35,158 bases of DNA from Coriobacteriia bacterium. GTDB taxonomy: Bacteria; Actinomycetota; Coriobacteriia; Anaerosomatales; PALSA-660. Below, one piece after another: positions 7,292-16,056 of the stretch (position 1 is the stretch's first letter; each line of letters opens with the position of its first letter). Location: contig JANYJF010000045.1 of assembly GCA_025361885.1 (NCBI GenBank), forward strand, positions 1 through 35,158. Reading direction: 5' to 3'. The notes beneath the pieces were generated by a model. It worked only from the letters and a program-made list of their open reading frames with translations. It had not been told where the DNA came from and searched no databases. Made by a program: the position numbers and the translations under genes.

Positions 7292-7304
7292 TAGACTGGT
7301 CGGC
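7292..7304 (+). promoter_or_regulatory. -10 box for a possibly leaderless ABC-F transcript
   Basis: TAGACT (7292-7297) ends 7 bases before the ATG at 7305. There is no Shine-Dalgarno in the bases before that ATG. This is the TANNNT spacing seen for leaderless actinobacterial mRNAs, whose first base is the start codon or next to it. No good -35 is visible (TTAGCA at 7266-7271 is 20 bases away). Confidence 0.4.
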
Positions 7305-9446
7305 ATGTCTGTCACCGTCTCGTGCATCAGCATGTCATTCGGCGAGCGCGTCCTGTTCTCGGGCGCGTCGCTGTCTGTCGGCGGCCGTGACCGTATCGCG
7401 CTCGTCGGCCCGAACGGCGCCGGCAAGACGACGCTGCTCGAGATCATCGACGGCCAGCTGACCCCGGACGAGGGGACGGTGACCAGCCCCCGGGACGTGG
7501 TCGTCGGCTACCTGCGACAGGAAGCGATCGAGCTTGCCGGGCGCACCGCCCTCGACGAGGTCCTGACCGTCGCATCGCACGTCACGTCCATCGAGCACCG
7601 CATGCGCGTGCTCGAGGAGGACATCGCGATCGCGTCCGAGGGTGAGGAACTCGAACGGCTCCTGGCCGAATATGGACGCATCCGCGAGCACTTCGAGCAC
7701 CTGGGCGGGTACACCATCGAGGCGGACGCGCGCGCCGTGCTCACGGGTCTCGGCTTCCGGGAGTCCGACCTCACGCGCATGACCGAGGAGTTCTCCGGCG
7801 GCTGGCTGATGCGGATCGCACTCGCCAAGCTGCTCGTGCAGCAACCGGATGTCTTGCTCCTCGACGAGCCGACCAACCATCTGGACCTCGAGTCCGTCGC
7901 GTGGCTGGAGGGGTTCCTGCGTGCCTACGAGGGCGCAATCCTGCTCGTCAGCCATGACCGGGCGTTCATGGACGCCCTGGTGGACCGCGTGGTGGAGATC
8001 GACCAGCGCAAGCTCGTCTCCTACAAGGGGACGTACACGGACTACGAGGCTGCCCGGGAGATCGCTCACGAGCAGCTGGCGGCCGCCAAGCGCAACCAGG
8101 ACCGGAAGATCGCGGATACCGAGAAGTTCATCGAGCGCTTCCGCTACAAGTCCACCAAGGCCAGGCAGGTCCAGTCGCGGGTCAAGTCCCTCGAGAAGGT
8201 CGACCGTATCGAGCTCGCCGAGGAGCGCCAGAGCGTCAAGTTCAAGTTCCCACAGCCGCCCCGCACGGGCGACGAGGTCATCGCTCTCGAGGGCGTGGCG
8301 AAGGCGTACGGTCCCATCCGCGTCTACGAAGGCCTGGACCTGAAGCTGTACCGTGGCGACAAGGTCGCGCTGGTTGGTCCGAACGGCGCCGGCAAGTCGA
8401 CGTTGCTCAAGATGCTCGCCGGAGTGCTCGATCCGGACACGGGCGAGCGCAGGCTCGGATTGCACGTGGACGTGGCGTACTTCGCGCAACACCAGCTCGA
8501 GGCGCTGCAGCCGGCCCGAAGTGTGTACCTGGAGCTGGAGTCGGCCGCTCCGGACTGGGGGCAGTCGCAGATCCGCGGACTCCTCGGCGCGTTCCTGTTC
8601 CACGGAGACGATGTGGGCAAGAAGGTCGCGGTGCTCTCCGGCGGCGAACGCTCACGTCTGGCCCTGGCGAAGATGCTGGTCAAGCCCGCGCCGCTTCTGT
8701 GTCTGGACGAACCGACGAACCACCTGGACATCGCCGCGCGTGACGTGCTGGAGCAGGCGCTGAAGACCTACACCGGCACCATCGTGCTCATCACGCACGA
8801 CCGCCATCTGATCAGGCAGGTGGCGAACAAGATCGTCGAGGTGCTGGACTGTAAAGCGACCGTGTACGACGGGGACTACGACTATTACCTGTGGAAGAAG
8901 GCCGACGCCGCGAACGGCTCGGGGGCACGGGGCGCCGCCGCCGGTCCCGGTCCTCGGGCTGACTCGCGCACATCCAAAGTCACAGCACAGCCGCGGAAGG
9001 CCTCCGCCACCGCCATCCCCGATCCCGCGAGCGGGGCCGTCAGCAAGAGCCTGCGGCGCAGCCACCCGGCAGGGGCGCCGGCGCCCTCGGTCAACTACGA
9101 GGCCGATGGGACGGGCTCAGCCGATACGGCCGCGGCTCCTGCCCGATCCGGTGGGCCGAAGACCAAGGAACAGAAGAGGGCCGAGGCCGAGGCCCGTAAG
9201 CGTGCTTCAGGGTCTTCGCGTGGCGGGAAGAGCCGGCTGGCTCAGGTGGAGGCGGAGCTGGAGGCTGCCACCAAGGAGTACGACGGACTGGTCGCGGCGA
9301 TGGCTTCGCCCGATCTGTACGCCGATCCTTCCGCGTTCGCGAAAGCCATGGCCCGTTTCAGCGAGGTGAAGGCGGCCAAGGCCGCGCTCGAGGGGGAGTG
9401 GGTCTCGCTCTCGGAGGAGCTTGAGCGCCCCGGGCCGGAGGCGTAG
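7305..9446 (+). CDS. ABC-F family ATPase (Uup-like)
   Basis: A predicted 713-residue soluble protein with two ABC cassettes and no membrane domain, the mark of the ABC-F ribosome-binding ATPases. Cassette 1 has Walker [10 protein letters not shown] (about residue 35), signature FSGGW and Walker B with [12 protein letters not shown]. The linker helix region [17 protein letters not shown] follows. Cassette 2 has GPNGAGKST (about 358), signature [15 protein letters not shown] and [11 protein letters not shown]. After about residue 530 comes a low-complexity Ala/Gly/Ser/Pro spacer of roughly 75 residues and then a charged coiled coil ([15 protein letters not shown] onward to the C terminus), as in Uup-type members. 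ABC-F proteins act on stalled ribosomes or give antibiotic protection; which one cannot be told here. ATG at 7305 lacks a ribosome binding site, fitting a leaderless mRNA. Confidence 0.92.
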   Translation: MSVTVSCISMSFGERVLFSGASLSVGGRDRIALVGPNGAGKTTLLEIIDGQLTPDEGTVTSPRDVVVGYLRQEAIELAGRTALDEVLTVASHVTSIEHRMRVLEEDIAIASEGEELERLLAEYGRIREHFEHLGGYTIEADARAVLTGLGFRESDLTRMTEEFSGGWLMRIALAKLLVQQPDVLLLDEPTNHLDLESVAWLEGFLRAYEGAILLVSHDRAFMDALVDRVVEIDQRKLVSYKGTYTDYEAAREIAHEQLAAAKRNQDRKIADTEKFIERFRYKSTKARQVQSRVKSLEKVDRIELAEERQSVKFKFPQPPRTGDEVIALEGVAKAYGPIRVYEGLDLKLYRGDKVALVGPNGAGKSTLLKMLAGVLDPDTGERRLGLHVDVAYFAQHQLEALQPARSVYLELESAAPDWGQSQIRGLLGAFLFHGDDVGKKVAVLSGGERSRLALAKMLVKPAPLLCLDEPTNHLDIAARDVLEQALKTYTGTIVLITHDRHLIRQVANKIVEVLDCKATVYDGDYDYYLWKKADAANGSGARGAAAGPGPRADSRTSKVTAQPRKASATAIPDPASGAVSKSLRRSHPAGAPAPSVNYEADGTGSADTAAAPARSGGPKTKEQKRAEAEARKRASGSSRGGKSRLAQVEAELEAATKEYDGLVAAMASPDLYADPSAFAKAMARFSEVKAAKAALEGEWVSLSEELERPGPEA

Positions 9447-9516
9447 TCTGAAAGGCGATGACCGCTGGATGGATCGTGCGAGCCCAGGAGCAAGCGCCTG
9501 ACCTGCGGTGACGCAG

Positions 9517-9541
9517 ACATTGTAACTGTAGTGTACAAAGT
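9517..9541. promoter_or_regulatory. AT-rich palindrome upstream of the nuo operon
   Basis: ACATTGTA (9517-9524) and TACAAAGT (9534-9541) form an inverted repeat matching at 7 of 8 positions, separated by 9 bases, 79 bases before the chosen nuoA start. It is the most AT-rich spot of the 174-base gap between the ABC-F gene and nuoA, so it may be both the promoter region and an operator for a dimeric repressor. No clean -35/-10 pair can be fixed; TACCAT within GATACCATACG (about 9550-9560) is a possible -10. Confidence 0.4.
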
Positions 9542-9620
9542 CTGCCACGTTCGATACCATACGTTCGTCCGGCACCGCCGGGCGTGTCAGGTGTGGGGAT
9601 GTCTGAGACGGGGCCACGCA

Positions 9621-9983
9621 TTGCCGGATGCATCAGCTAGTGTGCTGTTCGTCATCGGTCTGGCCGCCGCGGCCGTCGCGTTCGTCCTGCTCGTCTTCGG
9701 CGCCAACGCGCTTCTTTCTCCCCGCAAGCCCACCGCTGAGAAGGCGGAGCCGTTCGAGTGCGGGATGCCGCAGATCGGCGAGCCGCACACCCCCATGAGG
9801 CTGCGCTTCGCGGTCATCGCCGTGCTCTTCGTGCTGTTCGACGCCGAATCCGTGCTGCTGTTCGCGGTGGCATCCAGGCTTCGGGGCAGCGGGACCGGGG
9901 CGTTGGCTGTGCTGGCGTTCGTCGCATTCCTCGCGTTCGGGCTCGTGTACGCGTGGCGCAAGGGGGTTCTGCAGTGGCGCTAG
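9621..9983 (+). CDS. nuoA: NADH-quinone oxidoreductase subunit A
   Basis: A predicted 120-residue membrane subunit of complex I with three transmembrane helices. It shows the family signatures AEPFECGMP in the first loop and VLFDAESVLLF in helix 2, with the conserved Cys and the Asp-Ala-Glu acidic residues near the quinone channel. TTG at 9621 gives the normal family length. The frame stays open upstream to a GTG at 9531, but that extension is Arg/His-rich and unlike NuoA. The start is uncertain, since the Shine-Dalgarno (ACGGGG) is poor. It is first in an 11-gene operon, overlapping nuoB by 10 bases. Confidence 0.93.
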   Translation: MPDASASVLFVIGLAAAAVAFVLLVFGANALLSPRKPTAEKAEPFECGMPQIGEPHTPMRLRFAVIAVLFVLFDAESVLLFAVASRLRGSGTGALAVLAFVAFLAFGLVYAWRKGVLQWR

Positions 9984-10594
9984 TCGACAAGATCGGACAG
10001 TCGCTCACCGGAGCGCCGCTCGTGCTCACGAACGTGGACGCGCTCATCGACTGGTCGCGCGGGCAGTCGCTGTGGGCGATGCCGATGGGAACCGCGTGCT
10101 GCGCCATGGAGCTCATCGCGGCGTCGTTCTCCAAGTTCGATTTCGACCGCCTGGGCTCGTTCCCCCGCCCCGACCCGCGTCACACCGACGTCATGATCGT
10201 GGCGGGCACGATCACGCGGAAGATGGCGCCGGCGGTCAAGCGGTTGTGGGAGCAGATGCCGGAGCCGAAGTACTGCATCGCGATGGGCAACTGCGCGGTG
10301 TCCGGCGGCATCTTCTACTACGACACGTACTCGGTCGTGCGCGGCGTGGATGAGATCATCCCGGTCGACGTGTACCTGTCCGGCTGTCCGCCACGCCCCG
10401 AAGCGCTGCAGGACGCGGTGCTGCAGCTGCGAGAGCTCATCCGCAGCCGCTCGATCGCTCAAGGCCGCGAGTACGATCGCGTCTACACGCTGCCCCTGCC
10501 CGGCGGCGAGCGCGCCGGAACCACCGACCCGGGCCGCGCCGAAGCCGCCGACGTTCTGGCCGGCCGCCGGCCGAAGACCGGTGGCGACGAGTGA
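9974..10594 (+). CDS. nuoB: NADH-quinone oxidoreductase subunit B
   Basis: A predicted 206-residue peripheral subunit that holds the terminal [4Fe-4S] cluster N2 next to the quinone site. The four ligands are visible: the adjacent Cys pair in GTACCAMEL, then MGNCAVSGG, then SGCPPRPE. The fold-typical segment FDRLGSFPRPDPRHTDVMIVAGT is also present. GTG at 9974 has AGGGGG about 8 bases upstream and overlaps nuoA. A C-terminal extension of about 40 residues rich in Arg, Gly and Glu follows the conserved core. The stop overlaps the nuoC start as GTGA. Confidence 0.97.
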   Translation: MALVDKIGQSLTGAPLVLTNVDALIDWSRGQSLWAMPMGTACCAMELIAASFSKFDFDRLGSFPRPDPRHTDVMIVAGTITRKMAPAVKRLWEQMPEPKYCIAMGNCAVSGGIFYYDTYSVVRGVDEIIPVDVYLSGCPPRPEALQDAVLQLRELIRSRSIAQGREYDRVYTLPLPGGERAGTTDPGRAEAADVLAGRRPKTGGDE

Positions 10595-11052
10595 ACATCG
10601 ACGAGCTGCGCGAGCACCTGTGCGCCACCTACCCGGACCTGTGCCCGCTGTTCTCCATCGAGTTCGGCGACGGCGTGCTCATCGTGGACCGCGGACGATA
10701 CTGGTCGGCGGCCAAGGACCTTCGCGATCTCGGGTTCGATCGACTTGGAATGATCACGGCCGTGGACGGCATCGATGACTTCGAGATCGTGGCTCGGCTC
10801 ACCGCGCGGGAGATCGGCGCCCACATCTTCCTCAAGACCCACGTCCCACGCGACGAGCCTGCCATCGAGACCCTGACGGACCTGTGGCCGGCTGCCGACT
10901 GGCAGGAGCGCGAGGTCTACGACATGTTCGGGATCTCTTTCCGCGGACACCCCGACATGCGACGGATCCTGCTCCCCGACGACTGGGTGGGTCACCCCCT
11001 GCGCAAGGATTATCGCGACGAGCGGATCATCAGACGACCTGACTACATCTGA
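10591..11052 (+). CDS. nuoC: NADH-quinone oxidoreductase subunit C
   Basis: A predicted 153-residue 30-kDa-type subunit of the peripheral arm, which packs on NuoD and NuoB. The signature WQEREVYDMFGISFRGHPD and the closing HPLRKDY are diagnostic. It is a separate gene, not fused to nuoD as in enterobacteria. It starts at GTG 10591, four bases into the nuoB stop. A gap of about 67 bases, the widest in the operon, separates it from nuoD. Confidence 0.96.
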   Translation: MNIDELREHLCATYPDLCPLFSIEFGDGVLIVDRGRYWSAAKDLRDLGFDRLGMITAVDGIDDFEIVARLTAREIGAHIFLKTHVPRDEPAIETLTDLWPAADWQEREVYDMFGISFRGHPDMRRILLPDDWVGHPLRKDYRDERIIRRPDYI

Positions 11053-11119
11053 CGCACCCGACCGGTGTCGCCGTGCAAGAGCGGTGAGGCCCTGAGCACG
11101 CTGAGAGGGGGTTGACGTG

Positions 11120-12265
11120 ATGGCGATAGACATCGAGAGCCGGACTTCGGTGTACGACGAGGAGGGCCGCGCGGTCGAGGAGCTCGTGCTCAACGTGGGC
11201 CCGTCGCATCCGTCCACCCACGGCGTGTGCCGCATCATCGCCCATCTGGACGGCGAGGTCGTCACGAAGGCGGAGCCGGTCATCGGGTACCTGCACCGCG
11301 GCATCGAGAAGATGGCCGAGAACCGCACGTACCTGCAGATCGTGCCGCTGACGGACCGGCTGGACTACGTCGGCTCCATGTACGCGAACTGGGCGTACTG
11401 CCGAGCGGTCGAGCGGCTCGCGGGCATCGGAGTCCCCGAGCGCGCGGAGTACCTGCGCGTCATCACCTGCGAGCTGCAGCGCGTCGCGAGCCACATGATG
11501 TCCATCGGCTCCACCGGCGCGGACACCGGCGCCTTCACGATGTTCGTGTACGCCTTCGACGTCCGCGAACGGGTCATCGAGCTGTTCGAAGCGCTGACGG
11601 GCTCGCGCCTCACGTACAACTACGTGCGGCCGGGCGGTGTGGCCGCCGATGCGCCCGAGGGCTGGCTCGACGACGTGCGACGGGTCGTCGGGCAGATGCC
11701 CGCGCGGCTGACCGAGCTCGACCGGCTGTTCTTCGGCAACACGATCGCTCGCGGCCGGCTCAAGGGCATCGGAGTGCTCGATGTGCCGACCGCCATCGCG
11801 TGGGGCGCGTCCGGGCCCGTCGCGCGCGGCTCGGGTGTCGGCTGGGACCTTCGCAAGTCCGACACCTACTCGCTGTACCCGCGCTTCGACTTCGACGTTC
11901 CGGTGGGCGAGCGGGGCGACGCATACGACAGGGCCCGGGTGCGGCTGTGGGAGTCGGTCGAGTCGTGCAGGATCATCGAGCAGGCGCTCGACCAGATCGA
12001 ACCGGGACACGTGAAGGCGCCCGGACTGCCCCGTCTGCTCAAGCCCCGTCCCGGCGACGCGTACGACCACATCGAGTCCGCGCGCGGCTCGCTCGGCATC
12101 TACCTCGTCTCCGACGGCTCGCCGCGTCCCTACCGTATGAAGGTGCGGTCTCCCGCCTTCTGCAACCTCGCTCTGCTGCCGTTGCTCGCCCCGGGCCATA
12201 CGATGTCGGACCTCGTGGTGATCCTCGGGTCGCTCGATCCCGTCTTCGGCGAGGTGGACCGATGA
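11120..12265 (+). CDS. nuoD: NADH-quinone oxidoreductase subunit D
   Basis: A predicted 381-residue 49-kDa-type subunit that forms the quinone-binding cavity with NuoB. It shows NVGPSHPSTHGV, with the His of the quinone head-group site, HRGIEKMAENRTY, RVASHMMSIGSTGADTGA, and a C-terminal R-SPAFCNL. The NiFe-hydrogenase cysteines of its ancestor are absent, as expected for true NuoD. Both GTG 11117 and ATG 11120 are possible; GAGGGGG lies 5 to 9 bases upstream and I prefer the ATG. Its end overlaps nuoH as ATGA. Confidence 0.97.
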   Translation: MAIDIESRTSVYDEEGRAVEELVLNVGPSHPSTHGVCRIIAHLDGEVVTKAEPVIGYLHRGIEKMAENRTYLQIVPLTDRLDYVGSMYANWAYCRAVERLAGIGVPERAEYLRVITCELQRVASHMMSIGSTGADTGAFTMFVYAFDVRERVIELFEALTGSRLTYNYVRPGGVAADAPEGWLDDVRRVVGQMPARLTELDRLFFGNTIARGRLKGIGVLDVPTAIAWGASGPVARGSGVGWDLRKSDTYSLYPRFDFDVPVGERGDAYDRARVRLWESVESCRIIEQALDQIEPGHVKAPGLPRLLKPRPGDAYDHIESARGSLGIYLVSDGSPRPYRMKVRSPAFCNLALLPLLAPGHTMSDLVVILGSLDPVFGEVDR

Positions 12266-13212
12266 GCGGCCTGTTGTGGGGCATGCTGTTCGGCTTGCTC
12301 GCAGGCACGGCGATAGCGCTCGCGGCACTGTTCGGGGTGTGGTGGGAGCGCAAGGTGGCCGGCCGCATCCAGATGCGGTTCGGGCCGCAGGAGGCCGGTC
12401 CCGCGGGGCTGCTCCAGACGCTCGCGGACACGATCAAACTCGTGCTCAAGGAAGACATCACGCCGCGCCTCGCTGACAAGCGACTGTTCCGCGTGGCGCC
12501 GCTGGTGGTCTTCACGCCGGTCGCCATGTCGCTCGCTGTGATCCCCTTCGCGAAGGGATGGGCGCCGCTGGACACCTCCGTGGGGGTGCTGTTCTTCCTG
12601 GCGGTGCCGTCGATCTCGGTGCTCGGCATACTGTTGGGCGGGTGGGCGAGCGGTAACTCCTACGCCACGCTCGGCGGCATGCGCGGCGCGGCCCAGATGG
12701 TCTCCTACGAAGTGCCGCGGACGCTCGCGGTGCTCTCGGTGGTCGTGCTCGCCGGCACCCTTCGCCCGACGTTGCTGCTGGGACGCTTCCAGTGGTGGTG
12801 GCTGATCGCGACGTTCGCCGGCTTCGTGGTGTACTTGATCTCGTCGATCGCCGAGATGAACCGCGGGCCGTTCGACTTGGCGGAGGCGGAGTCCGAGCTC
12901 GTGGCGGGCTACTTCGCGGACTATTCGGGCATCCGGTGGGCCGTGTTCATGATGACCGAGTATGGATCGGTGCTCGCCGCGTCGCTGTTCGGTGCGGCCA
13001 CGTTCCTGGGCGGCGGCTGGCCATTCGGCGGCCTGCTGGGAGTTGTCGCGCTGCTGGTGAAGGCGGTGCTGATCACCACGCTCATCATCTGGGTGAAGTG
13101 GACGCTGCCGCGCATGCGCGCCGACCAGCTGATGCGGTTGTGCTGGACCGTGCTGACCCCGATCGCGCTCGTGCAGCTGCTCATCGTCGGGGCGGTGGTC
13201 CCGTGGCTCTAG
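12262..13212 (+). CDS. nuoH: NADH-quinone oxidoreductase subunit H
   Basis: A predicted 316-residue polytopic subunit joining the peripheral and membrane arms and lining the quinone channel. The signature QMRFGPQEAGPAGLLQTLADTIKL and the acidic loop FDLAEAESELVAGYFADYSG are both intact, with about eight transmembrane helices. It starts at ATG 12262 inside the nuoD stop, and its own end is overlapped by the start of the nuoI fusion. Nothing unusual in length. Confidence 0.97.
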   Translation: MSGLLWGMLFGLLAGTAIALAALFGVWWERKVAGRIQMRFGPQEAGPAGLLQTLADTIKLVLKEDITPRLADKRLFRVAPLVVFTPVAMSLAVIPFAKGWAPLDTSVGVLFFLAVPSISVLGILLGGWASGNSYATLGGMRGAAQMVSYEVPRTLAVLSVVVLAGTLRPTLLLGRFQWWWLIATFAGFVVYLISSIAEMNRGPFDLAEAESELVAGYFADYSGIRWAVFMMTEYGSVLAASLFGAATFLGGGWPFGGLLGVVALLVKAVLITTLIIWVKWTLPRMRADQLMRLCWTVLTPIALVQLLIVGAVVPWL

Positions 13213-15254
13213 AGCGCACACCACTCGGCGACGGCCGCGTGTCCGTCTCGGACAGCGACGCATCCGGTGTGCGCGGATTCCTCGACGCGTGGGGCTCGAT
13301 CCTGACGGGGCTGACGATCACAGCAGCCTCTGCGGTCCCGGCGCCCAAGACGCTGCGGTACCCCTTCGTGAAGCTGAAGCTCGACGCGAGGTGGCGTGGC
13401 GCTCTGCGATTGCGCGGCGTGCTGGGCCGCGACGAGATCCCGCTCAACCGCACCGACGATCCGACCGCGTACAACGCGATGATCGAGGGCCTGCACCAGG
13501 CCGAGAGGCTCTCGCCGTGCGTCGGCAACTGCCCGGCGAACGTGGACGCTCGCGGCCAGAACTACCTCGTGGCCGAAGGCCGCGCTCCCGAGGCGTTCGA
13601 GCTCGTGCGCGAACGCAACATCCTGCCCGGCGTGCTGGGCCGCATCTGCCATCACCCGTGCGAGGGTGCATGCCGTCGCAATCTCTACGACGAGCCCATA
13701 GCGATCCGGCCGCTGCACCGCTTCATCTCCGAGCAGTTCGCGAAGGTTCGCGATGAGCGACTGGCCAAGCTGCCGGTCACGCGGGTCGAGACGGTGGGTG
13801 TGGTCGGGTCCGGGCCGTCCGGGCTGGCCGCGGCGTTCGACCTCATGCGCCTCGGCTACGCGGTGACCATGTACGAGAAGGACGACAAGCCGGGCGGTGC
13901 GCTGTACTCGGGAGTGCCGTCGTACCGCTTGCCGCGCGAGGTGCTGCACGGCGAGATCGACGACATCGTCCGCATGGGCCTCGACCTGCGCTGCGACATC
14001 GAGGTGGGCGTCGCTGTGACGCTGAGCGAGCTCGGCGAGCGGCACCACGCGGTGCTGATCGCGGCGGGGCTGCAGGAGAGTCGCATCCTGCCGCTGCCGG
14101 GAGCGGAGTCGGACGGAGTGCGGGGCGCTCTCGAGTTCCTGCGTGACGCCAACTGGAAGGGCGAGGCCGGCGTGCGGGGCAAGCACGTGGTGGTGGTCGG
14201 TGGCGGCAACGTGGCGGTCGACGTCGCCAGGTGCGCGCTGAGATGCGGCGCCGTGGAGGTCAAGCTGGCTTCCCTCGAGTCCGAGGAAGAGCTGCCCGCG
14301 CACCCGTGGGAGATAGAGGAAGCGCTCGATGAGGGGGTCATCGCGACGTGCTCGGTGGGGCCGGTCGAGGTCATGGCCACAGACGGCCGGGTCACCGGCC
14401 TGCTGACCCGCGAGTGCCTGTCGGTGTTTGACGAGACGGGCCGCTTCTCGCCGGTGTTCGGCGAGAATACCACGGTCCTCGACTGCGACGTCATCGTCTT
14501 CGCGGTGGGACAGGCCGCCAGTCTGGAGCGGATGGTCGACGGCACGCACGTGCATCTCAACGACCGGGGCAACCTCATCGTCGAGGGCCAGCTGCTCACC
14601 ACGTCCGCGCCGGGCGTCTTCGCATGCGGGGAAGTCGTGACCGGCCCGGGCTCGGCGATCGCGTCGATCGCGACGGGGCACGAGGCCGCGACGTCGATCC
14701 ACCGGTTCCTGCGAGGCGAGGATCTGGCGGAGGGCCGAGTGGCGCGCCCCGTCCCGGTGTACGACGCCTACCAGGCGGCGACGCTCGACGGTGTCGAGCA
14801 GTCGCGCCGGCGGGTGCTCATGCCGGTCTCTCAGCCAGAGGACCGCGTTCGCGACTTCCGTCAGGTGGAGCTCGGCATCACGCATCAGGAGGCGCTGACT
14901 GAGGCGGCGCGCTGCCTGCGCTGCCAGTCCGAGGTGTGCGTGGGTTGCACGTTCTGCGCCCGCACGTGTCCCGACTACTGCATCCGAGTCGAGCGCGTGG
15001 ACGACCCGGGCGCTCGGTGCCTGACGCGCTACGAGCTCGATCTCTCGAAGTGCTGCTTCTGCGGCCTGTGCGCGGAGCAGTGTCCCACCAACGCGCTGGT
15101 GCACTCCGGCCAGTACGAGCTGTCGTTCTACCACCGGGACCTGATGATGTTCGACAAGGGCGAGATGTTGCGCGACCCCGACCCGACACGCGCCACCGGC
15201 CGCGACGGCATCGAGCCTCCGTCGTGCCCCGTGCGGGTCAGGAGGCAGCCGTGA
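13203..15254 (+). CDS. nuoI: NuoI with an inserted GltD-like FAD/NAD(P)H oxidoreductase
   Basis: One uninterrupted 683-residue frame. Residues about 25-72 match the NuoI N terminus (GLTIT, KTLRYP, LDARWRGALRL). Residues about 100-520 are a GltD/DPYD-type module. It has a Cys-rich N-terminal segment (C106, C110, C149, C153, C157), an FAD loop GSGPSG (202-207), PGGAL, a second dinucleotide loop VGGGNVAVD (332-340), and an FAD-closing GEVVTGPGSAIASIATGHEAA. Residues about 565-665 are the NuoI ferredoxin domain with two CxxCxxCxxxCP motifs (C579/582/585/589 and C617/620/623/627) and the NuoI-specific tail HRDLMMFDKGEML. Where GltD proteins have the Arg pair that grips the NADPH phosphate, this protein has SLE (357-359), suggesting NADH (inference). 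The start at GTG 13203 overlaps nuoH by 10 bases; GTG 13239 is an alternative. It probably brings electrons from a soluble donor into a complex I lacking NuoEFG. Confidence 0.9.
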   Translation: MALERTPLGDGRVSVSDSDASGVRGFLDAWGSILTGLTITAASAVPAPKTLRYPFVKLKLDARWRGALRLRGVLGRDEIPLNRTDDPTAYNAMIEGLHQAERLSPCVGNCPANVDARGQNYLVAEGRAPEAFELVRERNILPGVLGRICHHPCEGACRRNLYDEPIAIRPLHRFISEQFAKVRDERLAKLPVTRVETVGVVGSGPSGLAAAFDLMRLGYAVTMYEKDDKPGGALYSGVPSYRLPREVLHGEIDDIVRMGLDLRCDIEVGVAVTLSELGERHHAVLIAAGLQESRILPLPGAESDGVRGALEFLRDANWKGEAGVRGKHVVVVGGGNVAVDVARCALRCGAVEVKLASLESEEELPAHPWEIEEALDEGVIATCSVGPVEVMATDGRVTGLLTRECLSVFDETGRFSPVFGENTTVLDCDVIVFAVGQAASLERMVDGTHVHLNDRGNLIVEGQLLTTSAPGVFACGEVVTGPGSAIASIATGHEAATSIHRFLRGEDLAEGRVARPVPVYDAYQAATLDGVEQSRRRVLMPVSQPEDRVRDFRQVELGITHQEALTEAARCLRCQSEVCVGCTFCARTCPDYCIRVERVDDPGARCLTRYELDLSKCCFCGLCAEQCPTNALVHSGQYELSFYHRDLMMFDKGEMLRDPDPTRATGRDGIEPPSCPVRVRRQP

Positions 15255-15748
15255 CCGCGCAGGTGACATGGCTGGCGCTGGCGGCGGTGACGCTGGCGGG
15301 CGCCGCGGGAGTGGTCTCCACCCGGGAGATCATGCGGCTCGTGATCTCGCTCGGGACGTTCCTGCTGGGCGTCGCTGGATTCTTCGCGTACTACGCGCTG
15401 CCGTTCCTGGCGGTGGCCGAGGTGTTCGTCTACGTCGGTGGCGTGCTGGTTCTGTTCCTCTTCGCGATCATGGCGCACAAGCCCGACGAAGAGGGACGCC
15501 GTCTGTTAGGCGCGCGTTTCGATGTCGGCGTGGCGGTGACGTGCTCCGGTCTCTTCGTGCTTCTTCTCGTGACCCTGCGGCCGCTCGCGGGGCTGCTGTC
15601 TCTCACACCGCTCGTGTCATCGGGGCCCGAGGCGGTCGCGGGAGTGCTTCTCGGGCCGCTGCTGCCGCTGTTCGAGCTGCTCGGCGCGCTGTTGCTCGCG
15701 GCGCTCGTGGCCGGTATCGCGATCGCCGGTAAGGGTGACGCCGAATGA
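15251..15748 (+). CDS. nuoJ: NADH-quinone oxidoreductase subunit J
   Basis: A predicted 165-residue membrane subunit with five helices. It contains the NuoJ hallmark PFLAVAEVFVYVGGVLVLFLFAIM, the helix that carries a pi-bulge and takes part in coupling. GTG at 15251 overlaps the nuoI stop and has GGAGG at an ideal distance. Its stop overlaps nuoK as ATGA. Confidence 0.95.
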   Translation: MTAQVTWLALAAVTLAGAAGVVSTREIMRLVISLGTFLLGVAGFFAYYALPFLAVAEVFVYVGGVLVLFLFAIMAHKPDEEGRRLLGARFDVGVAVTCSGLFVLLLVTLRPLAGLLSLTPLVSSGPEAVAGVLLGPLLPLFELLGALLLAALVAGIAIAGKGDAE

Positions 15749-16056
15749 GCCTGTTGATGCTCACTTCCGGGCTGCTGTGCCTGGGGCTGTACGGCGTGCT
15801 GACGCGTCGCGACCTGGTGGCGGTGCTCGCCTCGGTGGAGGTGATGCTCGGTGCCGGAACGATCCAGCTCGCGGCGTTCTCGACCGCGCTGAACGTGACA
15901 GCCACATCGGCCAGCGCCGCGGCTACCGGACAGGGCTACACGCTCGCGATCCTGGTGCTCGCCGCTGCTGAGGCGGCCGTGGGACTCGCGCTGCTCGTGG
16001 TGCTGGTCCGCTTGGGACGCACACGTACCGACCAGATCGAGGAGGTGCGGGGCTAG
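15745..16056 (+). CDS. nuoK: NADH-quinone oxidoreductase subunit K
   Basis: A predicted 103-residue, three-helix subunit homologous to the MrpC antiporter protein. Conserved features are the Glu in helix 2 (ASVEVMLGA) and the Glu in helix 3 (AAAEAAVGLALLV), both needed for proton transfer. The length is normal. nuoL begins at the very next base after its stop codon. Confidence 0.96.
   Translation: MSLLMLTSGLLCLGLYGVLTRRDLVAVLASVEVMLGAGTIQLAAFSTALNVTATSASAAATGQGYTLAILVLAAAEAAVGLALLVVLVRLGRTRTDQIEEVRG

Noticed and set aside
13203-15254. The NuoI fusion as a sequencing or assembly error
   Set aside because: The frame is continuous with no stop or shift, both NuoI parts are at the expected ends, and starts and stops overlap nuoH and nuoJ in the same tight style as the rest of the operon. 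Reads were not available to test it further.
13209-15269. Very long open frame on the minus strand across the nuoI fusion
   Set aside because: Its translation is Arg/His/Asp-rich with no domain signatures; it mirrors codon bias of the plus-strand gene in high-GC DNA.
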